Assembly: GCA_015501595.1 (NCBI GenBank)
Contig: JADNRX010000019.1
Coordinates: 294,434 to 358,433, forward strand
From: Hymenopellis radicata
Lineage: Eukaryota > Basidiomycota > Agaricomycetes > Agaricales > Physalacriaceae
Direction: 5' to 3'
Length of the DNA: 64,000 nt
Below the pieces are notes generated by a model, which ran no database searches, was not told the origin of the DNA, and was given only the letters and a program-made list of their open reading frames with translations. Positions 45,635 through 57,134 of this stretch are shown here, in pieces. A program made the position numbers and the translations under genes. Position 1 is the first letter of the stretch, and each line of letters opens with the position of its first letter.

Positions 45635-47455
45635 TCAGGGCAAGTAACTAGAAGTCCTCGGATCCTCATTCAACAAATAAAAATTCTGCACCACCGGAGG
45701 GGACGCAGAGCGCGACTGTTGATGCGCTTTCAAACTCGCTGCTTGCGACCCGCTCTGTGCCTTTTCAACATCCCTCTCTGCCTTGATCCTTGTCCGTGTA
45801 TCTTTGAGGACATCTTCCGGCGAGGACTTCAGTATCTTTCCCCGCCAGAACGCCAGCGCCGTCAACACAGCGAGTACACCCCATATGACACAAACGATAA
45901 CCGTCATTACAAGGTGGATAGTGTAAAGCGCGTGAAAATCGAATGCGTCGCCTAACCCGCGCGTGGCAGAGATCCACCCAACGTTTGGGAATGTGAGAGC
46001 CCAATCTAGAGAAAAAAAGACACCATAAGCAACGCGCCGGCGGTACTACAGAACAAGAACACTGACATCCTAATATTTCATGTAGACCTTGCCTCTGCTT
46101 GTGTAACTTGTTCGCGTATGGCAATACGTCGAACACGAAAAAGTATACAGCTAATCCGTAGAGCATCAAGGCAGCCAGGACGTTGGCAGAGTACCATATG
46201 CTTCCATCTAATCCAAGATCTTGATGATACGCCAGACTGAAACGGATCAGCATGTCTGGAGCTCAGAGGTACGGCTGGTGCATACATCTTTTTCGATTCC
46301 TCGCCCAGATGAATCAAGGCCAAAGTCGTGAATCCAGGAGGACCGCAGACGATGAACGCGCTGTTTGCTTCATGACCGTCGTAGATACCGGTTTGCATGA
46401 TTCTAGTACGTTTCGTTAGTCAGTGGCGCAATTCGAAATTCAACTCACTTCATAACGTATATGCAGATATAGAAGAATGTCATGAAGAACCCGAGTCCTG
46501 AGTGGACTATTAATATCGTAGAACGGTTAGAGAAGTCAATACATACCTTGGAAGAAATACCCTGTAAGCAGGACGCCCATTGATTTCCCATCTGAAGGGT
46601 CCAGTACAGATAGAACGTTGAAGGAAATGACGCCAACAAGCATCTACATCATATTAGTCAGACGGCGCTGTGTACATGCGGTTGTGGCGTACCATCGGGA
46701 AGATCTAGAAACGGGTGATAGTCAGCGCCACGCAGTCCTCCAGACAAAGCCGGGAACGCACCAAAAATGCATAGGCGGGAGTAAAGTGTGTCAGATCATG
46801 AGGTCGACCAAACCAGATCATAAGCATCGGGAAGCAGACCGCGAGGGAGAGTGCTACGTATACCCTGGGGAACGTGAGAGGCGTACGAGGCGCATCCGGA
46901 GAAACAATGTACCAGAATAGAATGTAGCTGAGTTGAGGACTCGAATGCGCGTAGTTGATGGTGCCTATGATGATGGTGGCCAGGCATAAGACCTAGAAGA
47001 GCCGTGAGTCGAAGCGAGCCGCATACGTCGCATCTGCGGACCATGAGTGGTATGAAAGTCCCTTCCACCGGATGTTTTACTAGTCTCCATGTCCGGCTGG
47101 GATAGACTTCAAAGGCGTTGGTAATACGGAAGAATGGAGAGTAGATAACGCACAAGTGACTTGGAGGGATAGCATCAAAACATTGAATGCGAAAATCACG
47201 ATGCTCAGAGAGTAGAACACCGTTTCCACAGTCGTCAACCAAGACGGGTGGTTATGTATGCCAGATAGTGTGAGGTACACTGCGCCCGTACCCATCCCGA
47301 CAGGGAACTATAAAACCAAGTTAGTGTACGGCTCCTTGAATATTATCGTCACTCACAGCCTGCCATGACCAGCCATGAATGTGGCGAGCAACGCTGCTCA
47401 CGTGGTGGCGGGGAGGGTCGGACGAAGCGGGATGCGCTTGGAGACAAGGGAACAT
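45635..47455 (-). CDS. SLAC1/Mae1/Ssu1-type (TDT) transporter, copy 3
   Basis: Near-identical to copy 2: MFPCLQAHPASSDPPRHHVS, then RHIHGWSWQA, FPVGMGTGAVYLTLSGIHNH, the PHDLTHFTPAYAFL loop, GFFMTFFYICIYVMK and VIWGVLAVLTALAFWRGKIL. The tail holds one unit (SPEDVLKDTRTRIKAERDVE) and ends DPRTSSYLP. Differences from copy 2 are small indels, for example at 46013 and 46255-46275. The second of these changes the frame locally (near SSRHADPFQS versus APVILIRFSL), so this copy may be damaged in that exon unless a splice shift absorbs it. Confidence 0.75.
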
Positions 47456-49090
47456 GTGAAGTGAGGTGTTGGTTAGGATAGGCTAGAACCACAGCCATGC
47501 AAAAGCTATATAGGCGTCCACAGAACGACTATTAATGAGAAAAGCGGGCACACGGAGGGCACGTAAACGGACCTGGGTACTTTTAGGTTCCAGGCCCGCC
47601 CGTATGACGATCTGGTCGATAAGACTCTTCCGGAGAGAGAGGACTGCTTTATATTTATGAGGCGCCTTTCAATGGCGAAACAACGAAATAGCTATATTTT
47701 GCTGGTTTTCTTTGCGTACAAAAGGACTGATTTACGCTGTGAGAAGAATGTCAGAATTGAATGAAGCAGCGGCAGAGAACCACGGTACCAATACACAAGG
47801 CTGATGGTGCGGTCGCAGCGCTGGTTGCTGTCCCGCAGGTTGCGCTCAAAGTTTCCGCGAGTATGTAAGTATGAAAGCGCTTCCGGAATGCAGCATTGAA
47901 ACATGCATGACATTGGCCCAACTAGGACCCCGGCATGTCCCCCAAGATGTCGGTCGTTTTAGGCAAAAAATCGGCTGAAGGTCCAATATTCTGTCGTACA
48001 TATGTCGCCCATATCAGGGTGACGTCTGAACGTTGAACAGGTCGTACACAAAGCCTCACCAGATTAGCAGGCTAGGTCAGATTGTCGGACATGTTTGGTC
48101 ACGGACGCGGCCTGCGCCCGACGCGATGCTTTGAGCACGGTCTACGTCGGCCAAATGGTTATGTCGGTCCTGGGTACGCGCCTGTACGCGCCCATCTCGC
48201 AGGTCGTCGGGTGGAAAGTCAGTTCCAGAAGTCGGACATTTTGGGCCCCAAAAACGATGCCCCGTGCGCAAAATCCCACAGAAGTGGTCAATGGTTACCT
48301 GACAGAAAGTGCCCAAAACATGCCATTTTGGATCGAACCTCTTAGGCGGCATGCCGGGGTCCTGCCCAATTCAACCCGTGGAGTCCGACCTCCGGAAATC
48401 CATGGACTCTGTAGAGCACCCCACACAGGCTACAAACAGGCCATCACCTCAAGCTTTCAACCAGGCAGTGGCGTGGAAATGGAGGACTTTGGTTTATGCC
48501 GTGGAGACCGTCGGTGCGAGAAGGTGCTGTGCAGGGCATGTCAGGTCGGCTTCCATGGCAATTGGGTCGTGTTAATGGTCCATTCGTGCGTGCTTGCAAG
48601 CGACCTGTTCGCGGCATTAGGGGAACAAGCTGATAGACTACCAGACCTAGGCGAAGCGAGCGCTCCGGACGCGCCCGGGAGGAGGCAATAAGTTTCCGGT
48701 GACTCGCGGTGAGTCGGGGCAAAGTCGGTAGAGAACATCAAAAGACCGCGAGATACATGGTTCCTTGTTGCATGCGGCAGTGTGAGTCCCCAGGAGGATA
48801 GTTCCGATTGAGGCGCGGATTAGACAGTCCCTCTTGATATGTGATACAGCATGCCGGCCAGTACGATTAACAAGGCAGCGAGTATAAGAGCACGATAGCC
48901 GAGTACAGTACAGTAATAAGACAAAGGAGAGCACCGATCAGAAACAATAAAATTGGAAACCCAAAACGGGACTGGCGATGACACAACACGCTCTTGATCA
49001 CGACCACCATATCCTTGATCCACTGCCTGAATATCTCTGCTCGACGACGCCGACGACGACCAAGACAGCAACGACGACCTCGACATCATC
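47456..49090. other. long intergenic stretch with one unassigned open frame
   Basis: 1.6 kb between TDT copy 3 (-) and MED19 (+). 48095-48691 (+) is open for 198 codons (starts MVTDAACARRDALSTVYVGQ) but overlaps long open frames on the other strand in a GC-rich zone and has no recognisable domain, so I do not call it a gene. 48990-49090 is the MED19 leader, rich in CGACGACG. Confidence 0.45.
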
Positions 49091-50436
49091 ATGAACAATG
49101 CCGTTGCTGGCCCCTCCCGCCCACCGACGCCGCAAATGCCAGTTTCGGATCCTATTCCCTTATTTTTTCCTCCACCAGGTTTGGCCCTTTGACCAGGGCA
49201 TATCTCGACGACACTGACCTTGTCCGTCCCGTACAGCCCAGAAAGTGCCTCCGGTGTACTTCAGAAGCACCCAGGACCTGCTTTCCACTTTCAATCTCCT
49301 TGACGCCTACGACAAGTATGTCAAGGCCGAGGACGAGACCGAGCCTTCCTCGCCATCAACGGCTCATGCAGCAGACAAGGGAAAAGGAAAAGAGAAAGAT
49401 GGACCTGTGTCGGCGGCGAGCCCGCTACCACAGACGCCGGCTGCCGATCCCGACGATGATGATCCAGGTGGCGCTAAGGGTGACAAGAAGAGAAAGCACA
49501 CGTACAAGCATCTTATTAAGGGAGCACCAGGTGCGTTGCCCATATCCTATTCTGCATCCTCCAGTCTGACAGCGGGCCACAGGAAAGCATTCGATGAAGA
49601 AGGACGACTATCTCATCACCGCTATATCCGTTCCCCCGAAACAACGCTTAAAAATCGCTCCGTTCGACTCTCGAACCCAGCGTGAGGCGTTTTCAGTCAG
49701 TTTAGAGGGTCTCAAAGGCGTAAGATATCCGCTAACGGAGTGGTTAACAAATTTGTTGACTCTGTAATATAGTGGAACGTCAACGCACTCGTCCTCGAGT
49801 CAGCACAGGCACGAGAGGACCGGAAGAAACGGAAAGAGCTCAAGCGGCTCGCCAAAGCCCACCAATCGCAGCCACAGACACCTTTACCGCAAGCACAGAC
49901 GCCTGTCCCCACACCATCATCGCCGGCCATTGCGGGCACACCACGGCCGCCCGTCGCAAGGCCAGGCAGTGTTAAGCCTCACCTGCCTCCGGTACAGGTC
50001 AATGGATTACCTACTGGACGCGTTGGCACAAACACTCCGCGGACAAATACACCACACCCTCTTAGTGCTCCACCCGTCAGTGCGAGTTCATTACAGCTAC
50101 CCATGAGGGTCAAGAAACGGGACAGAGACGAGGCTCCGTCTACCAGCGCACCAACTCCGGCCCCACAGACTCCGGTGTGTCCCTTCATCATCGACGTTGA
50201 TATGTCAATCTGATCATCGTCCCTTAGACTTTGGTATCGCCTCAGATTCCCAAGGCGATCGTTGGAGCAAAAGCAGGTATGGCTGGCGTAAGGCCACGGC
50301 CGCTCAAGAAGCAGAAATTGGTATACACGCCTCTTATGCATAGAGTGATTTGCTAACTTTTCTCCCTCAGGACGTCCAAGGCCAGGCTAGGGACAGTACT
50401 GTACCCATTCAACAGCCTACGCCACAGGGTGTCTAG
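49091..50436 (+). CDS. MED19: Mediator complex subunit 19 (Rox3)
   Basis: Head-module subunit of Mediator, linking activators to RNA polymerase II in the nucleus. Exon 1 reads MNNAVAGPSRPPTPQMPVSD and IPLFFPPP. Later exons give PPVYFRSTQDLLSTFNLLDA YDKYVK, the signature KRKHTYKHLIKGAPGKHSMK KDDYL, PPKQRLKIAPFDSRTQREAF and SVSLEGLKGWNVNALVLES, then a basic helix AREDRKKRKELKRLAKAHQ. The C-terminal half is proline/threonine/glutamine-rich and ends RPLKKQKLDVQGQA...TPQGV. Introns near 49180-49238, 49531-49582 and 49719-49772 are standard; a last pair lies near 50180-50370. It appears complete. Confidence 0.9.
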
Positions 50437-50917
50437 GCTTCCCTTGCTCCCTTTTCACATTCCCACCCCATTTTCCGTTGGCATCTTTTTCTTGCATCAT
50501 CAATCACAGTTTGTCCACCATGCATTTCCTCTGTTTTTCCACCCCACATCTTTATACACAATTGCATAGTTATTCATTCCCATTGACATTTGCCACTTTA
50601 GTCGTTTTAGCTGTAGACTTTCCGAACGCGTAACGTTTGTTTCCGGCACCTCGCACCGCTTGAGAGAATGTCTACTCAGAATGTAAACTTCATTGGGGCG
50701 ATTAGGTGGACTCCGTATGGCGAATCTGATGATACGACAGGTACCACCTTGTGAATCTCCGGGAAGACGCGTCAGCTGCAGGAGACTGAAAGGCCCATAA
50801 ATTGTTCGTAACAGCGACTACTAATAGTATAGAGTAACAATAAGAATAGAGAATTAAGTGGATACATATAGCGCAGAGCATCACGATAGCCCAAAGTCAT
50901 AAAAATCATCATCATCA
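50437..50917. other. intergenic, convergent gene ends
   Basis: 3' regions of MED19 (+) and the I-BAR-like gene (-). It is T-rich then A-rich, with an ATC trinucleotide run at 50908-50924. No gene. Confidence 0.5.
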
Positions 50918-53791
50918 TCATCTTCGTCCAAGGTTCGTTACACTCCGATTGCTTATGCCAGTGCTGGCATCGTAGCTTCTCCGTCCCCCGTTCACGATCC
51001 GACCATCCTCCCGGGTATTCACCGCGAGCATCGTTGTGCTCGCATTCTTCTTCCCATCAAGTGACATGCCCTTTATAGTGTTGTTGTTCAGCCCCGCAAC
51101 AATCGGCATGCTCAGCCGCCGCATCCACCCGCCCTTGCTCTTCTCCCCAGGACGTGTCGCCTTGGTCGCATATTTGCACGTTTCGCACGTGCAGTACGCC
51201 GGATGCAGCGCGTTCAGCTGCGGAGATTCAGGCATCTGGCTCGTATGAGGCATGCTCTCGTCGCTCGGCGTGCGGGACGACGACGGGACATTCAGACTCG
51301 TGCCATACTGCGACTGGCGAGGCGTCGACATTGTCGGTGTCGAATCATACCGCTCGCGCTCTCTCATCAACAGGTTATCCCTCTGCCTCTCCAGCTCACC
51401 TGCCGCCCGACCACTGCCAGCACCAATCCCAGCATAACTCTCCCGCGGCATCGGCTGAGGCATGTTCATGCGTACGCCATCCCTTTGCCTCTCCAACTCC
51501 CGCGCCTTCAGCTCAATGTCCAGCTCCCGCGCCCGCAGCTCTTGCTCCTTCTCCTGAATTTCCAACTCCTCTAAACGTCGTTGACGACGAAGTGTGTCAT
51601 CATCTAATAATGGTTCAGACGGTCGATTTGAAGGCTCTGGGCGAAGTCGAGGGGGCTCCGGGAGTGATAGGCTTCCGGAGATTTTTGTTGGGGCCCAAAG
51701 TCGCGGAAGGACGCCTCTGCTTGGCGGGCTTGGGTAAAGGTATCCAGAGAAGGTAGATTGCGGGACGGAGGCGGAGATGTTGCTCGTATCCGCGGGGATG
51801 AAGGCCCGTCCGTTGGTTGATAGCGCGTCGCGAGATTGGGCACACTCATTGGTAGACGAGGAACCGGTATTTCCTTTGGAGGAGGTGAACTAGCCCCCGC
51901 CTGATTGCACATGTCAGTGAAGATGACGATAATGGGACGAGAGCACAGACATTATATGAATACCGATTTCTCATCGCAGCGACAATGCTACCATTACTAG
52001 CCCCGGTATCACTTCGCTCAATGGGTTTAGATTTCAACGGTTCTCCAGCTCGTCCTTGGGCAGCAGGCCTGTATCCAGCACCGAATTCGCGATCCTCGTT
52101 ATACTCACCATTCGAAGGTGGTGCCGATTTGGGTTGAGAAGATGTCTTGTCAGAATCTACACGATCTTCAGAAATTGCACCGTTGGCCGATTTAGGGTGA
52201 GGCGAGGACTTTGACTCGCTATCTACAAACGACTCTGTCACGGGTGGCGGAAGAGTTGACGTCCGCAGCGGGAGTGGTCGCCGTACATCGGAGTGATCTG
52301 ACAAATTGCCATTGTAAGTGGCAGACTTCAGATAGTCCGCAGAGTCGTTAAATCTTTGCTGGGGGGAAGGCGGAGTGGAGACTGGGGGGTCATCCTGGTG
52401 ACTCTCTACGCGACCGTCGGGTTGACGCGTGACAGGAGTCGGAAAACTGACATGAGAATTGGATGAAGACTGCGACGACTGCCCAAATGAAGGCTGCTGC
52501 CGCTGGGAAGGTGTGAGTGGAGGTATGGGGTAGTGAGTAGGTGGTGCTGGGAAGGCTGATAGCGAGCGGACAGAGCCTGTGTTTGGATCTACAAGTGGTC
52601 GTGGAGGCTCGAACGATGTAGGAGGAGTAAATTTGGTGTTCGGAGAAGCAGCAGGATATCGTGGTCCTTGAGGTGATCCCAAAGGTGTAGAAAATTCCCT
52701 GTCTTTGTCCTGAAGGTTGAGCATGGGTGGTCGAGATGCTGAGCTCTGTTCAGTCGATTCCCGCGTATTCGTAGGTTCGACATTGCGATAAGTGGGGGGA
52801 GGGTATCGTTCTTCTTCGTTTGCAGGAGGACCATTCAGACTGATTGTTCCCTGCTGGTCCTGAAGGTATTCTGCTTTCTCGTCAATGTCTGGGAGATCTG
52901 AAGGCATTGGTCCACTCCAGCCTCCTTCACAGAGAGCACGGTATTCGCCCAAGGGACCGACAGTGGGGGCAAACCTGCGGACTCCTTCGCAGGATCGGCT
53001 CCATTCACAATCCGCTAGTCGCGACACGCATGCGGCAACGCTAAAAGTAGTTGAACTGTGCCTTTGGGAAATGAGGAGAGTATGGTTGCTAAATATAACC
53101 GTAGGTCTGATGAACGTGCAGGACACAGGAACGGCTCACTATTTCTCCTGAGATATTTCTGGGCCTAGTGAGCTGATAAGGTTGATGTAACGGGCATGTT
53201 CGTCGCCCGCGTCGCGCGCATTCTTCTTGGATTTCTTCTCGTATACTTGACCTATGCAATATCATGAGCCGTCTAGTAAGGTATATGCGTTCAAGGACAT
53301 ACCAGCCTGCTTTATCTTGCCATTGGCGGCGAATATCTTGTCGTCATGAGTCTTTTCCTCTTTCTAAGGCCAAGTCCGTCAATGACAGCCCAAGAGTACC
53401 TTCAAGTGTATACATACAGCGAGTTTCTTGAACCATTTCTTGACTTCGTTGCTGATTGCATCGTATTCCTTGTCTGCTATCTTTGCAAACTTGGAATCTA
53501 TGTCCGACAGAGCCTCGAAGATAGTCGCACTGGCGTTGAGTGCGTTCGCTGCGGCGTTGTCAGAGACGGGCCAAATTGGATGCAATGCGATAGCTGCACA
53601 CCTGCAACGTCGTTGGTCGCCTTTGAAGCAGCATTCTCCCGTAAAGCCTTGGCCAACTTCTTCTGCAGGGAGACAACTGCTCCCGCAGCCTCGCAGTAGT
53701 CGTTCAGTACGCTGAGCAACGTCTCCAACGACTTGCAGGACTTGTGGATGTCGGCTCGCTCATACAGAATTGACGTCGTCGTCGTCGCCAT
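50918..53791 (-). CDS. I-BAR/IMD-like (Ivy1-like) membrane-binding protein
   Basis: The start MATTTTSILYERADIHKSCK is followed by a helical domain: SLETLLSVLNDYCEAAGAVV, SLQKKLAKALRENA, NALNASATIFEALSDIDSKF and EVKKWFKKLAKEEKTHDDKI, then QVYEKKSKKNARDAGDEHAR. This matches fungal Ivy1/IMD-type proteins that bind curved membranes at the vacuole. A long Ser/Pro-rich disordered region follows, then a coiled coil (RRLEELEIQEKEQELRAREL) and a Cys-containing tail CTCETC...GWMRRLSMPIVAG, ending NRSVTNLGRR. Between 51604 and 51720 the frame changes; a 41-base intron with a weak GTCCTT donor (about 51689-51729) would restore it. An in-frame ATG also lies at 53833. It starts 113 bases from the SAM gene, so the two share a promoter. 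Confidence 0.68.
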
Positions 53792-53904
53792 CCAAGGAGG
53801 AAGGTAATTATAAGTAGAGGGAATGTCGTCCAAGAATAAGATGTACCGTCACGCGTAACGGTATCGTCCTTTCAACCTCTGCCCTGTCGACCGGCCCCTA
53901 GAGC

Positions 53905-55807
53905 TTGCTGTCGCCCACGATGAGCAAGACGGAGACATTTGTATTTCCTAGGCCCATTTCTCCCACAAAAGATGAACTGCGTCCCAATCCACATCCTTAC
54001 AACATCAAGACGAGCTCGTCTGGTGTCCTCAGTCGTTCCAACTCGAATGCCTCTCAAAGCGGTGGTGGGCACCACTATGTACCTAGCCCGTCTCCGAGCC
54101 CATCGCGGGCAAACAAAAAGATGACTGGGCACGGTCATCGGTACAGTCGCAGTCTCAGCTCAGACGGTCCACGGCCTCTGCCTATTCCACCACAGTCGCC
54201 CTCAGAGGACGTGTTTGCAGAATCTCCTGCGAGCAGCGATTCCCCGCGAAGGGCCCGGCGCGCAGATACCTTGCCCACACCTCCAGGAGGCGTCCAGCAG
54301 CGTTTGCCGGCTCTCGACGAGCTCCCTTCAAATCCAAAGGCATGGACACCATCTCAGCTCTCACTATACCTCTCTACGACTCTGCGGGTCAGGTCGCGAG
54401 AAACTCTACAGCTCCCTGCTCCAGTTGCCCAGGATATTGCCAACTTTGTCCGGGAAAGCAAGATCTCGGGCCGCAGCTTTTTGAGAATGAAGGAAGACGA
54501 TCTGGCGCAGTAAGTTTTGTCGTTCAGATTATCAACCTTTGTCTAATCCACCTTAGATTTGAGATCAACAAGCTTTGGCGATCGGCGCTTCTCTCTGCTT
54601 CCCGTAGTCTACGCCAGAGCGTCCTCAAAGGCCGTATCTGGGGTTTCGGCAGTGCGATTGAAGAGACTCCGTGTTCTCCCATTTCCGCGTCTGACGACGA
54701 TACCACACCACATCGCCGACGTCGCTCTACGTCGTTGCATGAAACTCACTCTTCCAATCCCTTCCTCAGTGGTTCGTCTTCAGTTGAATCTCTGCGCGAT
54801 GCTAGTCCTGTCCGTCGAGAAAGCGCTCTCACAGGCAGGTTCAGAAATGGTCGCGTCAAGGGCATGGTCAAGTCCTTTGAACGCAGCGGAAGCCTTGATG
54901 AAGGTACCCCGATTTCGGCAGCGTTAGGAGGCGCGAACGCAGCAACAGCAATGCCAGCAGCGGAAGCAGTATCTACGACACCGCTGACGCTGAGGACAGC
55001 GACAACACGTATGCTACAGCTACAGCTCGTCCTTCATCCAGCCGCCCTCTTCCCATTCCTCCATCGGAGAGTCCTATTGTTGCAAACAGCGGCGACGAGT
55101 TACCGATGGAAGAACTTCTCCGGCAGGAGGGCATATACCCCAAATCCCATAAACCAACGATCGATGGACCTGATACCTTTGTTAACAAACGCAGAGTCAA
55201 GCGCGGCCGTGGTGTCGGTGTGCACGCATGGGAAGCAGAAGCGGATGGCTTTGAAGATCGCGTTACTATCAAGCGCGTCATGCCCATTCCTGGCACAGGA
55301 ATCGAAGAGCTCTTCGCACTGGCACCTATCGCCTCTGGGCCCTCCTCCAAGGTAGACGCAGCTATAACATCTTTCGATGAAAACAAACTCGAAGCCGAGA
55401 TTGAGGATACCAAACGGCTCATTGGGCAGTTGAGGAAGCGGATAGAAGTGGTTGAGAAAAAGGTGGACAATATGGAAGCTCGGGAGACGGAGCGGGAGCG
55501 AGAGGAACGCGAAGAGGCGGACAAGAGGCGCCGGGATCGATCCCCCGCACCTGCTCCAGCACCTCCTCCTGCTTCCATCCTTGGACGTGCATTTTACACT
55601 CTTTTTGGTCGGGATGCGCTGTCAAAGCTGCGCGCGTCCAAGTCGAAATACCTGACTTCGTCGTATTTCGAGCGCCTCGCCGAACCGACGACGCTCACGG
55701 GTCTGCCCTCGTATTTCTTTTTGGTCGGGCTCGGCGTCTGCGCAGTGGTTCTCAAGGTTCTCATGCGCAAGAGTGCTATCATTGGGCTCGTCAACCGTAG
55801 GCGATGA
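53905..55807 (+). CDS. SAM-domain protein with coiled coil and C-terminal membrane anchor
   Basis: The starts at 53905 (MLSPTMSKTE) and 53920 (MSKTETFVFP) are both possible. After a Ser/Pro-rich region comes a SAM-like domain from WTPSQLSLYLSTTLRVRSRE to GRSFLRMKEDDLAQ, split by an intron at 54510-54556 and resuming FEINKLWRSALLSASRSLRQ. The C-terminal half has GVHAWEAEADGFEDRVTIKR, a coiled coil (EDTKRLIGQLRKRIEVVEKK) and a final membrane helix GVCAVVLKVLMRKSAIIGLV with the tail NRRR, so it is probably tail-anchored. A frame change near 54900-54930 separates FERSGSLDEG from RRERSNSNASSGSSIYDTAD; no intron of usable length explains it. Fragments of this gene occur at 16024, 28362 and 56363. 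Confidence 0.75.
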
Positions 55808-56005
55808 ATTTCTTGTTTGCCTGTTTTGTGTGCTTTGCGTTCTTGATGTCTTCTGATCTTTATGACATGTTACGATTATTACGACTAAGTATTGTTCCCT
55901 CTGCTCTGAGGATACCAATATCCTTTTGCTTCATCTATATGCTTGTACCTTGACGAATTTAATGATGAGTTATTTAGTTGCTGCTTATATTCAGATCAGT
56001 CGGCG

Positions 56006-56362
56006 TGCGACGACGAAAAGAGTGTCGCGTAACAGACGGGAACAGGCCACGTTGACAGTACACTAGTAAAATATCAGGAGTACTCGACAAGAAAGAGGAT
56101 AATGAGCTAACTTACCTGTAGTGTTATAGCCTCTCAGAGTACAAGCAACAAAATGAGCAAGTTCGAAGTGTAAGGAATTAACTGCAGCTTAGCCTTGGAA
56201 TTTTCGTCGCGAGTCCGACTCACAAGACGTTCGCCGCCTACATCAATGGGTGGGACGGGATGAATAGTGTCGACGCGGTCACGGGATGAATATCGACGAC
56301 GATGAAGCATTCGAATGGACTATCCTTCCCAACGACGTCGAGCATTCCCGGACCCTGACCAA
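56006..56362 (+). repeat. truncated copy of the diverged SnoaL-like gene and its upstream segment (copy 2 of 3)
   Basis: 56006-56152 matches the leader at 59915-60063. Coding-like sequence then follows to about 56362 (TCGTCGCGAGTCCGACTCAC, FAAYING), with a small internal duplication around GGGATGAATA and a break after CTGACCAAGGA. No working product. Confidence 0.8.
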
Positions 56363-56720
56363 GGAGTATAGAAGATCTCTTCGCACTGGCACCTATCGCC
56401 TCTGGGCCCTCCGCCAAGGTAGACGCAGCTAACGAGCCATAACACCTTTCGATGAAAACAAACCCGAAGCCGAGATCGAGGATACCAAACGGCTCATTGG
56501 GCAGGTGAGGAAGCGGATAGACGTGGTTGAGAAAAGGTGGACAGTATGGAAGCTCAGGAGACGGAGCGGGAGCGGGAGGAGCGGAGTTGAAAACCGGGAT
56601 CGATCTCCTGCTCCTGCGTCGTATTTCGAACGCCTCGCCGAACCGACGACGCTCACCCGGGGTTTGCCCTCGTATTTCTTTTTGGTCGGGCTCGGCGTCT
56701 GCGCAGTCACAGGTTCGTAG
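56363..56720 (+). pseudogene. truncated second copy of the SAM gene's 3' half
   Basis: It follows the parental sequence from LFALAPIASGP through the coiled coil (EDTKRLIGQVRKRIDVVEK) to SYFERLAEPTTLT and PSYFFLVGLGVCAV. It has internal gaps (the arginine/proline linker and the LRASK block are missing), an ACGAGCC insertion after GACGCAGCT and extra bases in CACCCGGGGTTTG. It ends before most of the membrane helix. Confidence 0.87.
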
Positions 56721-57134
56721 TGAGTAAGTCCTAATGACGCCGCGCATGCTGAGGACAGATTCGCGGGGCTTTCCGTACAACTGCTGGAGAGGAAATGTCG
56801 TGGTACGTTAGTACATAAAAGGTTATATTTCCATCTGGTATGTTGAGATTGATAGCTCGGGACGCGATACCAACACAAGTGACTTATTGTAATAATTACA
56901 TTATCATGACGACCCCTTGCGTTGAAGGTCTCAAAGAGTTGACGGAGGCGAAATGGCGAATATCCTTGCGACTCATTGAACTCATCTCTTCGGGTGCAAT
57001 CAGTATTGTTCTATCGATTGGGAGCATGAGTCTCACCGAAATCGTCGTTTTGACGACTCGTGAACACCTCTGTATCGACATGAACCTGCCTAAAGACACA
57101 GTTAACTTCGGAACATGTAAGGAAGCAGGCGGAC
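56721..57134. other. intergenic
   Basis: This lies between the SAM pseudogene and the 3' end of the membrane-protein gene. A short open stretch at 56840-57145 has no recognisable content. Confidence 0.4.
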
